A stretch of 64,000 bases of DNA. It comes from Annona cherimola. Taxonomy: Eukaryota > Streptophyta > Magnoliopsida > Magnoliales > Annonaceae. The stretch is from assembly GCA_030490835.1 (NCBI GenBank), contig CM059971.1, positions 126,636,564-126,700,563 of the forward strand, read 5' to 3'. The first letter of the stretch is position 1. Every line of letters starts with the position of its first letter. The position numbers and the translations under genes were made by a program. Of this stretch, positions 36,340 through 48,870 are shown piece after piece. Below the pieces are notes generated by a model that was given only the letters and a program-made list of their open reading frames with translations, was not told the origin of the DNA and ran no database searches.

Positions 36340-36590
36340 TGAAATTTAGATAAAAAATTTTAATATGAAATTTTTAGAATAGAAAAATTAATGTGTTATG
36401 ATCCGAGTAATAATGAGGAGTAAATATAATAAAATTAAAATAGATATGTTAGATATAAAAGTAATTGTATAAAAATAATTAAAAAATATAATAATTGTAG
36501 GATAATATATAAAAATTAATTAAAAATATGATAATTATGAAGAGTGAAAAGTTTTAGATTGAAATATTTTGATATAAACAAATACTCTCA
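36340..36590. mobile_element. M1-family MITE remnant
   Basis: Interior blocks GTAATAATGAGGAGTAAATA, AATTAAAATAGATATGTTAG and ATGATAATTATGAAGAGTGA match the reverse strand of the MITE at 39,573-39,859 in order. The termini are not clean. Confidence 0.55.
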
Positions 36591-36796
36591 ATATCAATAA
36601 ATCATGTAAACAAAAATAATAATATATGATCTAACTATATTTCTAAAATATAATAATATATAATATATTTCTAGAAAAAATTTAACCTTTCAAAACAACA
36701 TAAACGAAAATTTAATAGATTTAAAAGTAAAAATACAAATATAAAGATAAATGTAAATAAAATTTATATAATTTATTTGCAATAGAATTGCAATAT

Positions 36797-37141
36797 AACC
36801 AAGTAAATGTCTCACTTAGCCCACCTCAAAAATCTTATTTAAAATATTTTTTTCCTTTTTTGTCATACACTTATTTATCTAAGTGTATTTAATATATAAA
36901 TCAAGTTTTACCACTTTTGAATATGTATATATTTTTTTAGATTTTTAAAAATAAGGGTATTTTAAATACATATATACACATAGATGTTTTAAAATTTCAA
37001 AAAAATAGATAAATATATTCAAAAATGGTAAAACTTGGTCTATATATTAAATACACTTAGATATACAAATACACGGAAAAAAAAATTGTTATAAATAGAA
37101 TTTTTAAAGTGGGCTAAGTAGGGCATTTACTTAGCCCGGTT
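36797..37141. mobile_element. Foldback (inverted-repeat) element
   Basis: The left side reads AAGTAAATGTCTCACTTAGC and the right side GGGCTAAGTAGGGCATTTAC; they are close reverse complements, and the arms pair inward for about 150 bp (TTTACCACTTTTGAATATG against ATATTCAAAAATGGTAAAA). No coding capacity. No certain target-site duplication. Confidence 0.65.
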
Positions 37142-37339
37142 AACAGAATCACTGCGCTTTTAAGTTAATTACTTCATGTGGGTTTAAGAGTTAGGTACAC
37201 AGTAAACATGCATGACAGAAAGTGACTTTTTGTTGGAGAACTTTGATATTAGTTATTGTAGTACATTTTTCCGGTGATATTTGAGGCATTGGAGTGGATT
37301 AAAACTCGATATGTAAGCCAATGATAAAGAAGTACATAT

Positions 37340-37725
37340 GGACCGTGGTTCAATGCACCCGGGTGCATTGAACCTCAATGCACCTGGGTGTACTTCACCC
37401 ATTTTTTTTTATTTTTTTTGAAACTTTTTTTTATGAAAATGCTAATCTAAGTCTATTTAACATGTGTATAAATTTTTACCATTTTTTAATATTTTTAGAT
37501 ATTTTTTCGGATTTTTTTAAAATCAGTGGCATTTTTAGTAATTTTAAATTACTAAAAATGCCACTGATTTTAAAAAAATCAAAAAAAATATCTAAAAATC
37601 TCCAAAAATTATAAAAATTTATACACATGTTAAATATACTTATATTAACATTCTTGTAAAACAAGTTTCAAAAAAAAATAAAAAAAAATGGGTGAAGTAC
37701 ACCCAGGTGCATTGAACCACGGTCC
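37340..37725. mobile_element. Near-perfect hairpin element with 9-bp TSD (Mutator-like foldback)
   Basis: The flanks AGTACATAT (37,331-37,339) and AGTACGTAT (37,726-37,734) form a 9-bp duplication with one mismatch. The terminal 20 bp, GGACCGTGGTTCAATGCACC, are perfectly inverted at the other end, and pairing continues through almost the whole element to a centre near 37,546 (AGTAATTTTAAATTACT). The left arm also contains a perfect 28-bp palindrome at 37,347-37,374 that interrupts pairing with the right arm. Transcription from either side would give a long double-stranded RNA. Confidence 0.85.
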
Positions 37726-38178
37726 AGTACGTATATGGCATATAAAAGCTAGAAAATGGGAGCTATGGCTCTAGGAGTTGTTTTCTTTTAAAAGATGCCA
37801 GATGCGGCGATGTCAGGAAGTTGTAAAAATCAAGTTTTGCATATTTTATAATTTTCTTGTTATGTAAAGGGAGATAGTTTTCACATCAAATTAAACCTTG
37901 TCAAATAAAATTCAGATTGCTTAAATTAATTTTGATATTTTAATTCTAACACCTTTTCTGTGAGAACGATACTATACTATGTTACTTATAGAGTGTAGAT
38001 CGCGTGCGCTTGCCGAGAATTAATCCTACCAAAATTTTACATATAGTGTATTTGATATTAAATTTATAAATGCAAATTGGGTTTGAGTTTTTTGAAACCT
38101 AACCTTCACCTTATTGAGGACCATATTTCTTACTAGAAGTGTAACCAGGTTATATAGAAGCAGAATTATGTAATTCAT

Positions 38179-38616
38179 TCAAAATCTAAGATTTTGATCA
38201 TTAATAGAAAATCTAATTCATTCATTATATTTAACATCATTTATTTATCCAGGAGACCAAGTTTCATCCCAATCAAGTGTATTTATGAGTTACATTTGTT
38301 CAAAAAAAAATATATCCGTGTGTAAATAATGAAAAATGCTTAAATCTATTTACACATGTATTAGAATGTAATAATAATTTATAAAATTACTTATTCACAT
38401 AGAAATAGAAATGATATTTTGGACAGTTCAGATGTTGAAAATACTACTTTAAAATTGATATTTTATCATTTTCATAATTTATATATGAATTTATACATTT
38501 TTTTAACAAATGTAGCTCATAAACATACTTGATTGGGATAAAACTTGATCATCTGAATAAATAAATGATGTTAAGTACAATGAATGAATTGAAAGATTAA
38601 AATCTTAAACTTTGAA
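38179..38616. mobile_element. Foldback element, about 440 bp
   Basis: The left arm (CATTATATTTAACATCATTT, then AAGTTTCATCCCAATCAAGT) and the right arm (ACTTGATTGGGATAAAACTT, then AAATGATGTTAAGTACAATG) are approximate reverse complements over about 150 bp each. Related copies lie at 10,195-10,690, about 480-600 and about 58,040-58,390. Confidence 0.65.
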
Positions 38617-39572
38617 GGAGTACATGAATCCGCTTATAAATGACTGGAAGTGGAAGTGTATTTCTTAGATTCAAATTGATCGAGTTTGAATTTCCAAAAA
38701 GCAACCTAAATACGGGCTCGACAAGCCCAAGTTTACCCCAACAGATGAGGCCCACTTCCATGAATCCGCACCACATGGAAATGGTTCCATATAATTCCTC
38801 AATTTTTTAATATCTCGAAATTTATGAAAAATTCACCTTATTAATTATGCTTAACATCATCTGTTTAGCTACTTCCGGTATACGAATTGACGAGTACGAC
38901 TAATATCATCCCAAAGTATTCGAGTGTTGCCTCGTCATTTTTACCCACTTTGTTGGTTAAATCAAAATTCAATCTACTCATTGCGCTTAAAATTATTTTA
39001 TTGAATCCAAAATTAAATTTATAGCAAATCAAATATGTGCATTGAACCCATCCAATAGAGCTGCACCGGAATACTGTCGCTGCAGGCGTGCTTCAATGCC
39101 CATACATGCATCATCCCATCTCCCTCATGTTTTGCGTCAGGTCACAAGCATGCATGTCAACCCCTTCTCCAACTCGTGTGTGCCTGACCCAGTAGTCAGC
39201 CCACGTGGTAAAAGCCCAAAAGGTCGGTAACGATAAGATCTACGATTTTAGAAAATGGGCTGGGTAAAGATCACGTTTGAACTTTGAAATGTGAAAATAC
39301 AATCATATAACATCAAATACTGGTATTATTTACAAAAACTAAAGAATCAAATGACCTGTTTTTTAATGATATAATTCATATAAAATGAAAATTTATTTTA
39401 ATGAAGTATTATTAATTAAACAATTACGTAAGTAATAATTCTTATAGACATAGGATACGTTACAACTAAATAAAGAGATCACCATGTTGTTCTTAGTTCT
39501 TACCTTATATGGATATAAATATATTTCAATGATCATTATAGAATAGAAAAACAGGATAGTTTATCTTTTTAA
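38617..39572. other. Intergenic DNA
   Basis: No supported gene. A patch at 39,040-39,230 is less AT-rich, but its frame has no recognisable product. Confidence 0.5.
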
Positions 39573-39859
39573 GGGTGTGTTTGTTTGGAATAAAAAAATA
39601 TTAATAAAAACTTTTCAATCCAAAACTTTTCACTCTTCATAACTATTTCATTTTTAATTATTTTTCACATTTTCCTATACAAATTATCTTATTTTTCAAT
39701 CATTTCTACACAATTATTTATACAACTAACATATCCATTTTAACTTTATTTTTTTACTCTTTATCATTACCCTTATTATATCATATCGTTCTCTATCAAT
39801 TTGACAACTTCTGCCCAAAAATTTTTGATAAAATTTTTTAGCCTCAACTAAACACACCC
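39573..39859. mobile_element. Tourist-like MITE, family M1 (best-preserved copy)
   Basis: TAA flanks both ends (39,570-39,572 and 39,860-39,862). The termini GGGTGTGTTTGTTTGG and CAACTAAACACACCC are inverted repeats. About 287 bp, AT-rich, no coding capacity. Same family as 44,237-44,528, 48,294-48,556 and 6,371-6,667. Confidence 0.85.
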
Positions 39860-41754
39860 TAAGTAATGAAAATAATGATTTTTTTTAGCGTCAACCGACG
39901 TTTCTTATATCCGTCGAGAATTTCGATTCCCATTAGAAAGTTAAAATTTCTGTGGTCCACATTCCACGAGGATCAGAATTGAATATTTTCTCATTAGGTT
40001 TTGCTGGCTTTATCAACAAAAAATAAGAATAAGAATAAAAAATGAATGGAGGGCAAACTTTCCACCTCTTTATCAAAATTAACAAGAACCGCGGTATGCT
40101 TTTGACTTTTGAGAGAATAAATCATAGGCGATTGATGTCCATTGAGGCGTACTAAATAGAAACTTGATTTAATGAGGGATTACCAAACAATTCTGAACCT
40201 GTAATATAAGCGCTGCTTTTCTTTGATCCTACGTTTCTTTCGGATTTCCAAAAAACTCAGCCTGCTTGGACTTGAGAATTGAGGCTGGAAAAAGGAATGT
40301 TCCATTCTTAAAAAGAGATGATTCTTGCTTTGCTCACGATGCATTCCTTTAGTCCTTTCCAGTCATTGTGGGAAAAAAAAAAAAAAAAAAACTGAACAGA
40401 ACAGAAGAAGAAGAGCTCCCAAAGTAGAAAACATAACATGAAGGAGACTGCTCATAAAGATTTCCTTTTCGATTTTCAATATTTATCTTTGTCGTTTATG
40501 GCTGAAATAAGCCCCTATTCAATCTGGGTCAAGAGAGTAGTTTTAATTGCTTCCCATCAATTGAGCACTCTACTTTGGTTTCGAGAATGTTGGTGGAAAA
40601 AAAAAGCGAGGAAAAGATCCTTGACAAATTTGGACAGAGCACGAAGTCCATGAATCTGGAATTTTTAACCATCATTAACAACCAAAACAGGACACTTAAC
40701 TTTTCGTTCCTCGAATTGGACTGCTTGATCATGTGGAAAAGAAGGCATTTTCTTTTTCTTGCATGGTTGGCTTTGGCAGAGCCAAGATAATTTGTGTGAA
40801 TCACTGAATTGGAACGAAATACATCCAAGAACTCTTGCCCAAGGTAGGCAATCGAATTGCTTGAGAAAACTGCCACGTATATATTTTGAGGTAGCAGATG
40901 CCACTTGGTTTATGGGCACTCAGAAATTGTAACAATAGCTAAGATTTTCTCAAACTGAAATGGCTAAATTGTTGAACTCATTGTTGAGGACTAGTCCCAA
41001 AATTAGATAGTGGATGGTTGAAGGGGAAAATGACAAAATGATTTTTCAAACAACCAATTCAATAATCTAAGGACCCATCAGAGATTCTGATTCCTCTATT
41101 TTTTAAGTCCAAGCATCTACATAGGACTTCTACAACTATCAGCATTCATTCACCAAAATCTTCTTGCTACAAATAACTCAGTACTATTATAAAAATAAAA
41201 ATAACTTGGTATTAACTAGACAATTTTGCACTTCAAATTAAAAGCTAGGACCATTAAATCATATTTCATTGATTCTATTGCGCAATTTTTGCCAAAATTG
41301 GATGATATCCTCCTATGATTTATTTTCTTAGCTGGCAGTTTATCAAACAAAAACTTACAAATCTTAACAAGCACATGGGAAAAAAAATGTTAAGTTATTG
41401 GCACATCTTCCAAATTTCATTTCCTACTATCCACAATTACATTAATTTCCTGTATATCATCCAGCAGCCAAAAAAAAAAAAAGCCATAAAATCACTCACA
41501 GTATACAACAACGAGGAAAGAAATGTCACCGCTTTGTCTAACACCTACAAGGGCAGCAATTTGGAGGCCTATACAAGATATATTTTTTAAAAATAATGTG
41601 TTATAGGCACATCCCTCAGCCATAGCAAACCCAAAAGCGGAGGAAATGAACAGCAAGCAATTACAACGGACGGCGACAGATTATGTTACCTTCCAAGCAT
41701 TGCACCGTCTGCCGCTAGAATAGCCAATTCACCGTCGACACCAGCGGCGAGGAT
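39860..41754. other. Intergenic DNA downstream of the phytolongin gene
   Basis: No supported gene. A poly(A) run lies near 40,373-40,391. Roughly 41,600-41,754 is likely the phytolongin 3' UTR. Confidence 0.5.
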
Positions 41755-42525
41755 TCACCGCTCAACGCAGCGGAATCCTTTGCAGATGGACATCCAAACG
41801 GTGAAAAGAATGCAGCAAATCACCAAATCAATCAGCAGGACAAGCCTTACATGCTTCCTCCAAAGCATCCGAGCCTGTTGCCATCCTCTGTCGTCGATTG
41901 CACCGCCCTTTGGCGACGGCGACAACGAATAGTCCCTGCTCACGGCAACGCCGCTCTGAGCCGGCATCTTGACGTTTTCATTTGCAGCGCCATCCCCCGG
42001 GTCAGGGACCGACGATCGCCGCGTCAGGCTTTCTGCCGGCGTCGAGTCCCTCGGCTCAGCGACTGAAGATCCCCGCGTCAGGCTCTCGAACGGCGTCAAG
42101 TCCGAAACGGCGATGGAATGGGGGTCTTCGTCCCCGCGCACCAGTCGTTGGAAAACGGGTCGGAGGTCGTCGTCGAGGCAGCCCTGTGCCAGCGAATCCA
42201 CGCCGTGGCCGGCGGTGGCTATCGACGCCAAGAAGGCATCTTTGAGGCGGCCGAGGAATTCAATGCCGCGGGATTTGCAGCGATAGTCGTCATCTTTCAG
42301 CAAGATTGCGAAATAGACGAAGGGATCTTCGATGAGGAAGATGTGGATCTTGTCCTGGATGGAATAGGAGTATATGCGGTGGAATGCAGGAACGTTTTGG
42401 AGGCATCCGGTAGCTAGGGTTTCAAGATTAGGGTGGCGGTGATCGTTGGAGGAGAAATGCGCGAGGACGGTGGTTGCTCTGGAAATGGAGGCGTAAAGGA
42501 TGATGAGATCCTGGTCAGGAATCAT
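41755..42525 (-). CDS. Phytolongin (longin-domain, membrane-anchored protein)
   Basis: An intronless ATG frame of 256 residues. The N-terminal longin domain spans about residues 1-110 (DLIILYASISRATTVLAHFS, then YSYSIQDKIHIFLIEDPFVYFAILL, FLGRLKDAFL). A Ser/Pro-rich middle region replaces the SNARE motif of VAMP7-type longins and carries an imperfect internal repeat (DLTPFESLTRGSSVAEPRD / DSTPAESLTRRSSVPDPGD). One transmembrane segment ends the protein (LVLLIDLVICCILFTVWMSI) before a short Cys-containing tail. Plant phytolongins have this layout and length and act in secretory-pathway membranes; their trafficking role is known only in part. I cannot assign the PHYL subclass. The 5' half of the coding region is GC-rich. 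Confidence 0.88.
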   Translation of the reverse strand: MIPDQDLIILYASISRATTVLAHFSSNDHRHPNLETLATGCLQNVPAFHRIYSYSIQDKIHIFLIEDPFVYFAILLKDDDYRCKSRGIEFLGRLKDAFLASIATAGHGVDSLAQGCLDDDLRPVFQRLVRGDEDPHSIAVSDLTPFESLTRGSSVAEPRDSTPAESLTRRSSVPDPGDGAANENVKMPAQSGVAVSRDYSLSPSPKGGAIDDRGWQQARMLWRKHVRLVLLIDLVICCILFTVWMSICKGFRCVER

Positions 42526-43330
42526 CGGACGATCTGAATGTAAGAAGAGGTCCGACTAGCGTCTGACTTGATACAAATGCGACGCAGCAATGTAGCTTTG
42601 GAACTGGTCCGAGAGACACATGCAGACGGTGCACAGATCGCTTTCGGTCCGTTGAGACGCTCTGACGCTCGCACACGTCGGGGTTTGCTTTCGATGGGGG
42701 AGGATGCTTATTCCGTTCTAGAGTACGTCGCGCTGGGATGGGTAGCTGTCATCGAATGTCTCTTTATGGCCGTGGATTATGTGATTTGATTGGCGTCCAT
42801 TCCAGATCAAGCACCACAGAATTATCGCCTCTCTGTTGGATGCAACGAAAAATATTTAAATAAATAAATAAGTGATTCTGGGCGTTTTCCCTGTTCGGTT
42901 GGGATGGGACCAGAAATACGGTGAAAAATGTTAGTGTGTTAGAAATAGAATGGTGAAAAAAAATTAAAAAAAGAAAAACATACAGCTTTTCTTTTTAAAA
43001 TAAAAAAAATTTCATCCAATTTTTATCCTATCCCACAAGCAAATCCACTTTTTTTTATGTAAGTATACACAACAATTAGTAATCTAATATTACAAAATCA
43101 GCACATGAAAATCTTCACAACAAGGAGGGATTGAAGGGACAAGTAAATCCTCACAACATGTAAAAACACTATTACTAATATACTGCTCCCAAATACTATT
43201 GCACATTTTGCGCTGGGGAAGGTTCGAAGACAACTAAGCACGTCATATGGGACAAAGTTGTGACCACTAAGGCACATCCTTAGTAGCAAAAGTGAACCCG
43301 CCTTAAACTTTTACTAATTCATTCAAATGT
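42526..43330. other. Phytolongin upstream region and intergenic DNA
   Basis: The first 200 bp upstream of the phytolongin ATG are GC-rich and probably hold its leader and promoter; no convincing TATA box was picked. The rest is AT-rich with no supported gene. Confidence 0.45.
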
Positions 43331-43790
43331 TTTAGATCTCAACCACAACATGTTTAATGTTTATTGAGGAAAATCTTATTATAAAAAATCTATTAAAACT
43401 TTTACATTAAGTTCCATGAATTTCATATCATATATGCATATTTTTTCTATATAATTCTTATTTATAATATAAAAATCATTTCAAACAAGATGAACTGTTT
43501 GAATTCACAAAATCAGCTTTGCGAAATTGGAACCAAACATTTGCATGTTTGAAAAAAGTGGAAAACATTTTCACTATGTCACTTCCTAATAACAAAACTC
43601 AAATTTATTTTTCTATGATAATAAGATTGGTAATAACAGAGCATCACGAATTACCTAGTAATACTTCAAGGCTCACATGACAAACATGTTTGGACAATAC
43701 ACGTGGAAATATTCTTTAGAATTCCTTCATTGTTGGCCACTACAGGTAAAAAGTAATTTTCTTGTGGATGAACGACTAGAAAAAATAATT
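43331..43790. repeat. Duplicated 3'-flank segment of DUF247 unit A
   Basis: This block matches 50,025-50,560 (unit B) and in part 59,213-59,400 (unit C). Diagnostic strings are GAAATTGGAACCAAACATTT, AAAGTGGAAAACAT and AAGTAATTTTCTTGTG. The homology resumes at about 44,530, after two insertions. Confidence 0.8.
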
Positions 43791-44205
43791 TCAAATATAT
43801 CGATATAGTTTGACCATAATTTAAATATACCAACATAGTTTTAAAAATCATAAATTAACTCCTTCATAATTTAACCATAATTACAAATATACTCATATTG
43901 TTATGATGTCGTTATTGTACTGTCACGACATGAGTATATTTGCTAAAAAGATATGTAAATTACATGAGTATATTTGTAAAAACTAAATATATCCACTTGA
44001 TTTTTTAAATTATAAATATACTCATATAGTTTGTATATCTTTGTAAATATACTCGTGCCGTGACTGTGCAATAACGACGTCATAACAATATATGTATATT
44101 TGCAATTACGAATCAAATTATGTAGAGGTTATTTGTGATTTTTAAAACTATGTTGATATATTTATAATTATGGTGAAGCTAAGTAGGAATACTTGCAAAT
44201 CACCG
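43791..44205. mobile_element. Foldback element inside unit A
   Basis: The left arm has ACAAATATACTCATATTGTTATGATGTCGTTATTG and the right arm has a close reverse complement ending in CAATAACGACGTCATAACAA. The two pair around a centre near 43,995. It lies between parts of the duplicated flank that are contiguous in units B and C, so it is a unit-A-specific insertion. Confidence 0.65.
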
Positions 44206-44236
44206 AAAATAATAACAGTAATAGCAATAATATTTG

Positions 44237-44528
44237 GGGTGTGTTTGGTTGGAGGTAAAACTTTTTTATGAAGACTTTTCAGAGTAGAAGTTGTCAAGTT
44301 GATAGAAAATGATGTGATATGATAGGGGTAATAATGAGGTGTAAAGAAAATAAAGTTAAAATAAATAGGGTAGTTGTATGAATATTTGTGTGGAAATGAT
44401 TGAAAAGTAAGGTTGTTTATATAGGAAAATGTGAAAAAATAATTAAAAAATAAGGTAGTTATGGGGAGCGAAAAGTTTTTTATTGAAAAGTTTTCATTGA
44501 CATGTTTTATGTGTAACCAAACACACCC
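44237..44528. mobile_element. Tourist-like MITE, family M1, inside unit A
   Basis: The termini GGGTGTGTTTGGTT and AACCAAACACACCC are perfect inverted repeats. TTG flanks both sides (44,234-44,236 and 44,529-44,531), a variant of the usual TTA/TAA duplication. It is absent from units B and C, which run directly across this position. Confidence 0.82.
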
Positions 44529-47500
44529 TTGGACTTAACATAAACCGCTTCATGTTCTCTTGTTGCTACTAAGACTTGCGCGTCTAACAATGTTGTTTTC
44601 ATATTCATCTTTTATTACTGGGCCGTTTTGAATCATATTGTTTAGTTAAATAGATATTGAGAATAGATGGAAATGTTGCAATCACCATTTCCATCTTGGC
44701 ACCTTTTTTTCTTGTCAAGTTAGAGGCTCGACGTTCTAGCCAAAGCGTTTACTGTTGGACAGATCATTTGGCACGGGGAGGTGGTTTATCATTTTAAAAA
44801 TGAAAACTATTACTATTACTATTTCCACATGATTTGATACGGATACAAGTAAATCGGAGAACTCGCGAGTAACTTTTTGGGTGCAATTATCCCTGCACAT
44901 TTTATGGATTTTAAAATATTATTGAAATGGGCTGACTTTGACACCGTGTTGACATGAGTTAGTTTTATTCAAAATGATTAGCTTAGAAATTATTGTTAGG
45001 AAAATTGGAATATTAATAAGATGTTTGCAAAATATTATTAAGAAATTATAAAAATATCTCAAAAGAAGATTATAATAATGATGTAATATATGTATATAAA
45101 TAAAAAAATGACTAGCTTAGATAGAAGACGTATTTCTATATACATGTAAATCAGGAAATCTTCAAGCCTGTTAATAATGTAAGAATTTCTCATCACCTAA
45201 CAAATATTTAATCAAATATTAAATAAATTTAAAAATGATCAAAATTTACATTGCAGATGTGTAAAAAATCAACAACCCCTGATTTTTTAAAATAATGCTC
45301 AAGTGAGTCCATAGCCATCCTGAAGACCGAATTCAAACACGACCAGGTCCATTGCGCCCAGATATTTGTACATTTTTCATCATGAAACGGCAAGCTTATT
45401 TATATTTTATAATAAATAAATAAATGGAAATAGGAAATCTCATTTCTTTCTTCTTTTGACAGCATCAACAGAGGTTCAACGGCGGAGACAGCAGCAGCCA
45501 CAAATGAAGTCAATTTCAAAGGAGGCGCATTCCTGACCCAGAATTTCTTCATCTTTTCATCTTAGTAGGCCATCATCTTTCCAACGTGAGCATCGACAGG
45601 AGGATACATGGAAGGAAAGCTGGCAAAGCCCTCCACCTCCTTCACAAACCTCACCACATCTTTGTTGCCCTTCCAAGGCTCCACACTTCTTCAGCACCCT
45701 CACATCCTCCTCGCCATCCACCAGCTCCTTCAACAGTTGTACGTACCTCGTCACCGGCCGCCGCGGCTTCGCCATCTCCAGCGCCACTAGGTTCCGGAGC
45801 ACCGTACCGGTCTGCGAATCGAACACCAGCGCCGGCAACTGCAGGGTGGCCCCCCGAACCGGACGTCGTTGACGAATCCGGTGAGGACCGCCTCGAATCG
45901 GATCCCCACCCGGGCCAGCTCCTTAGCTGGTGGAATGGGCCATGACACAGCATCCCCAATAGTACTGGCAGCTATTTTGGGATTCTGAAGGCAGTGGTAC
46001 AAGCAGTCAAGTAGGGTGGATTCTGGGACGTGAGTTTGGAGATTAGTGCCGCAGGCGTAGAAAGGGGAGTAATGTCGACAGAAGATAGGGAGAATTTCAG
46101 CGAGGTTGTCGGGTTTTCCGCATAGCTTCGCCACTTCGAGGAGCAACGGCATTGGGAGCTGGTTATCTAGCATGGCAATGTCGGAGATGATTTGAGTGCC
46201 ATGTCTTGATACCATGTAGGCTTCCACACTATCTCTGTAATTTCCAGAGCATTGGTTGAAGTCGTTGTGAAAGTCCACCGCGAGATATATAGCGTCGCAT
46301 ATTACTTGAGATTTTGAGGAAGACGTTCGGCAATGGTTGTAGCTGTCCAAGATATTAATTCAAAAAAGTAATTTCAAGCAATATAATTAAGAAGCTTAAT
46401 TAATCAAGTAATTAATATGCCATTATCTTATATACCCGCTGATCATATTGTAGACCAAAAAATATTTTTTTATTTCTCATAAATCTGTGTGTCTCTCCAT
46501 CTTCTTTTTTATTTTTATTTTTCAAAATAAAAAAAAGATATGGATGCATGCGCCACAGATAATTTTGTTGATTTTAATGAAATAAAATAGAATATTAAAA
46601 TAAATTGGAAAAGTTATGGAAATTTTATAAAAGGTAAGATGTACCGTGTAGGTGAGGTCAACACATTTATAAAAATAAAAATAAAAAATTTTTAGTTGAA
46701 TGTATGGGATTAATGGCGTAACTAATTACCCGTATGCAGTTGGTAATAGGATAGGATCCCATCGCGGGAGCTTCGTCTATGACGTAAGAGTCGATAGTAG
46801 GAAAATGTATAAAGATACTTGACCTTAACTAATAACTAGTAATAAAATATTTCATAAAAAAAAAAAACTAGTAATAAAATAAGTTGAGATGCAATATTAT
46901 AATAATGATGAAAAAAATTACCTGGTAGAGCTTGATCCCATATACGATGGCTGCATGGGGACCGGCATGGGGATGGTGGTTTTTTCCCTGCATCTCGTTG
47001 CTTTTGCACCCACAGGAAATAATGTCATCATGCATGCTATGCAGCTATCTAGATTTGCGGGGAATATTATCTACTGTTTCACAGACGGTTCCCCGCTGAA
47101 TTTTTATTGTAAAAAAAAAATTATTTGGTATTTATTACTTTTAAGCTACGTATAATGGTATTTTTGTATTATATTGTCAACCAAAATTATTCATCCCAGT
47201 ACAAGTTGTTGATAAAAGGTGTCTTTTTTTTTTCGGACCTGATTTAGTGTGCGCTAAGTAGTCGGAACTTTTTTTTTTTCGAAAAAAAAAAATCTTTTTA
47301 AAAGATTTTTACAGCATGATCTAAGCATCTACTTATGATATATGAAAATTTATAATTCTTTAATTTAAAAAAATATCCTTTGAATTATGGAAATGAACGC
47401 AGAAATATAATTTTTCGTTTTCATAATTCAAATAAATATTTTAAAAATATAAAATATAAAATTGCACATAATAAGTATATGTTTGGGTGGCATATTTATG

Positions 47501-47541
47501 CCAAAAAATTCAAAAGGATAAAAGTGATTCATACGGTTGTG

Positions 47542-47894
47542 GGGTCTTGCCTAAGTACACTCGAATGCATTTAATCTTTTTTTTATTTTTTCATAAAATT
47601 GTTAATCTAAATAGATATATGTATCAATTTTTCTATTTTTTGAGATTTTAGATATTTATTTTTATTTTTAAAAATCAATGGTATTTTAGTAATTTAAAAT
47701 TATTAAAGTGCCACCAATTTTTAAAAATAAAAATAAATATATAAAAATCTTCAAAAAGGGTAAAAATCGATACATATGTTAAATATACTTAGATTAATAG
47801 TTGTGTAAAAAAAATTAATTTTTTTTTTAAAAATAGGTATTTGCACTCGGATGCACCGAAACTAAATTCATTTGAGTGCATACGATCAAAACCC
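47542..47894. mobile_element. Foldback insertion in copy A intron, with empty site in copy C
   Basis: It is flanked by TACGGTTGTG (47,532-47,541) and TATGGTTGTG (47,895-47,904), a 9-10 bp duplication with one mismatch. Copy C has the uninterrupted site ATGCGGTTGTGTCCATTGAA near 62,271. The interior is a hairpin of the same family as 37,340-37,725 (ATCAATGGTATTTTAGTAAT paired with ATTATTAAAGTGCCACCAAT). Confidence 0.85.
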
Positions 47895-48293
47895 TATGGT
47901 TGTGTCAATTGAAGCTCTGTATATACAAATGTGTTCAATCTTGCGGCCTTTTTACTTACCATCTAAATATAGAGGAGAAAATAAAATATAAAGTTACTGA
48001 AAATGAGATTGTAACGTATAGAGTTTGAGCTTATTAGTCGAGCTAACAATAGCTGATTCTACCTTGGGTTAGAAGTTGTAATTTTAAAATTTTTATTTTT
48101 ATGAAAAATTACATCAAGTATATTTAATTCATATATTAAATCTATAATTTAAACAATCACAGTTTTTTAGATGTTAAGTAATTTTAACCTCCATAAAAGG
48201 TTGATTTTTGAAAATAAAAAATACATACAGATATCTAAAAATTAGAAATTTTGATATATGAATTAAATACATTGGGGACAATATTTTCATTAA

Positions 48294-48556
48294 GGGTATG
48301 TTTGGCAATGAGAAATAAATGTTAAGCTAAAATTTTTCACTCTCCATAACTACCGTATTTTCAAATTATTTCTTTATATTTTCTTATATAACTACCATAT
48401 TTTTTTAATCATTTCTACAGAACTATCTGTACAACTAACCTATTTATTTTAACCTTATTTTTTTTACACATTATCATTACCTCTATCATATTATATCATT
48501 TTCTACCAATTTAGCAACTTTTACATCAAAAATTTTATTACTTTCCGAACACACTC
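48294..48556. mobile_element. M1 MITE insertion in copy A intron, with empty site in copy C
   Basis: TAA flanks both ends (48,291-48,293 and 48,557-48,559). The termini are GGGTATGTTTGG and CCGAACACACTC. Copy C reads straight through the same site with a single TAA (TTTTTATTAAAAATAAAAAT near 62,750), showing precise insertion after the duplication. Confidence 0.88.
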
Positions 48557-48870
48557 TAAAAATAAAAATTATATCTTTTAGCCCATGATAACATAAGCAG
48601 CTAACAGGATTGGAGCCTATAAAATTTATGATAAACTGAATAATATTAATGCTAATTAAACAAAAATAAGATGATAGAATAAGAAATTACATTTATTTTG
48701 TTTGAATTAAGAGACGAGTATTTGTTTTTTAATCAATATTTTTTCTTGTAAGTAAAGGAGAGTGTAAAGGATACGAGCTGCCTACTAAAAGGTAGCGCTT
48801 AGGGATGGAAATTAGTGAATAGAGAGAAAATAAATTAACTAATTTTGGAATAGTACAAACAAAGCGGGTT

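Noticed and set aside
46889..47155. Plus-strand ORF of 88 codons in the copy A intron and its relative near 61,640-61,840
   Set aside because: The copy C version is not open in the same frame, and conservation is no higher than in the rest of the duplicated intron.
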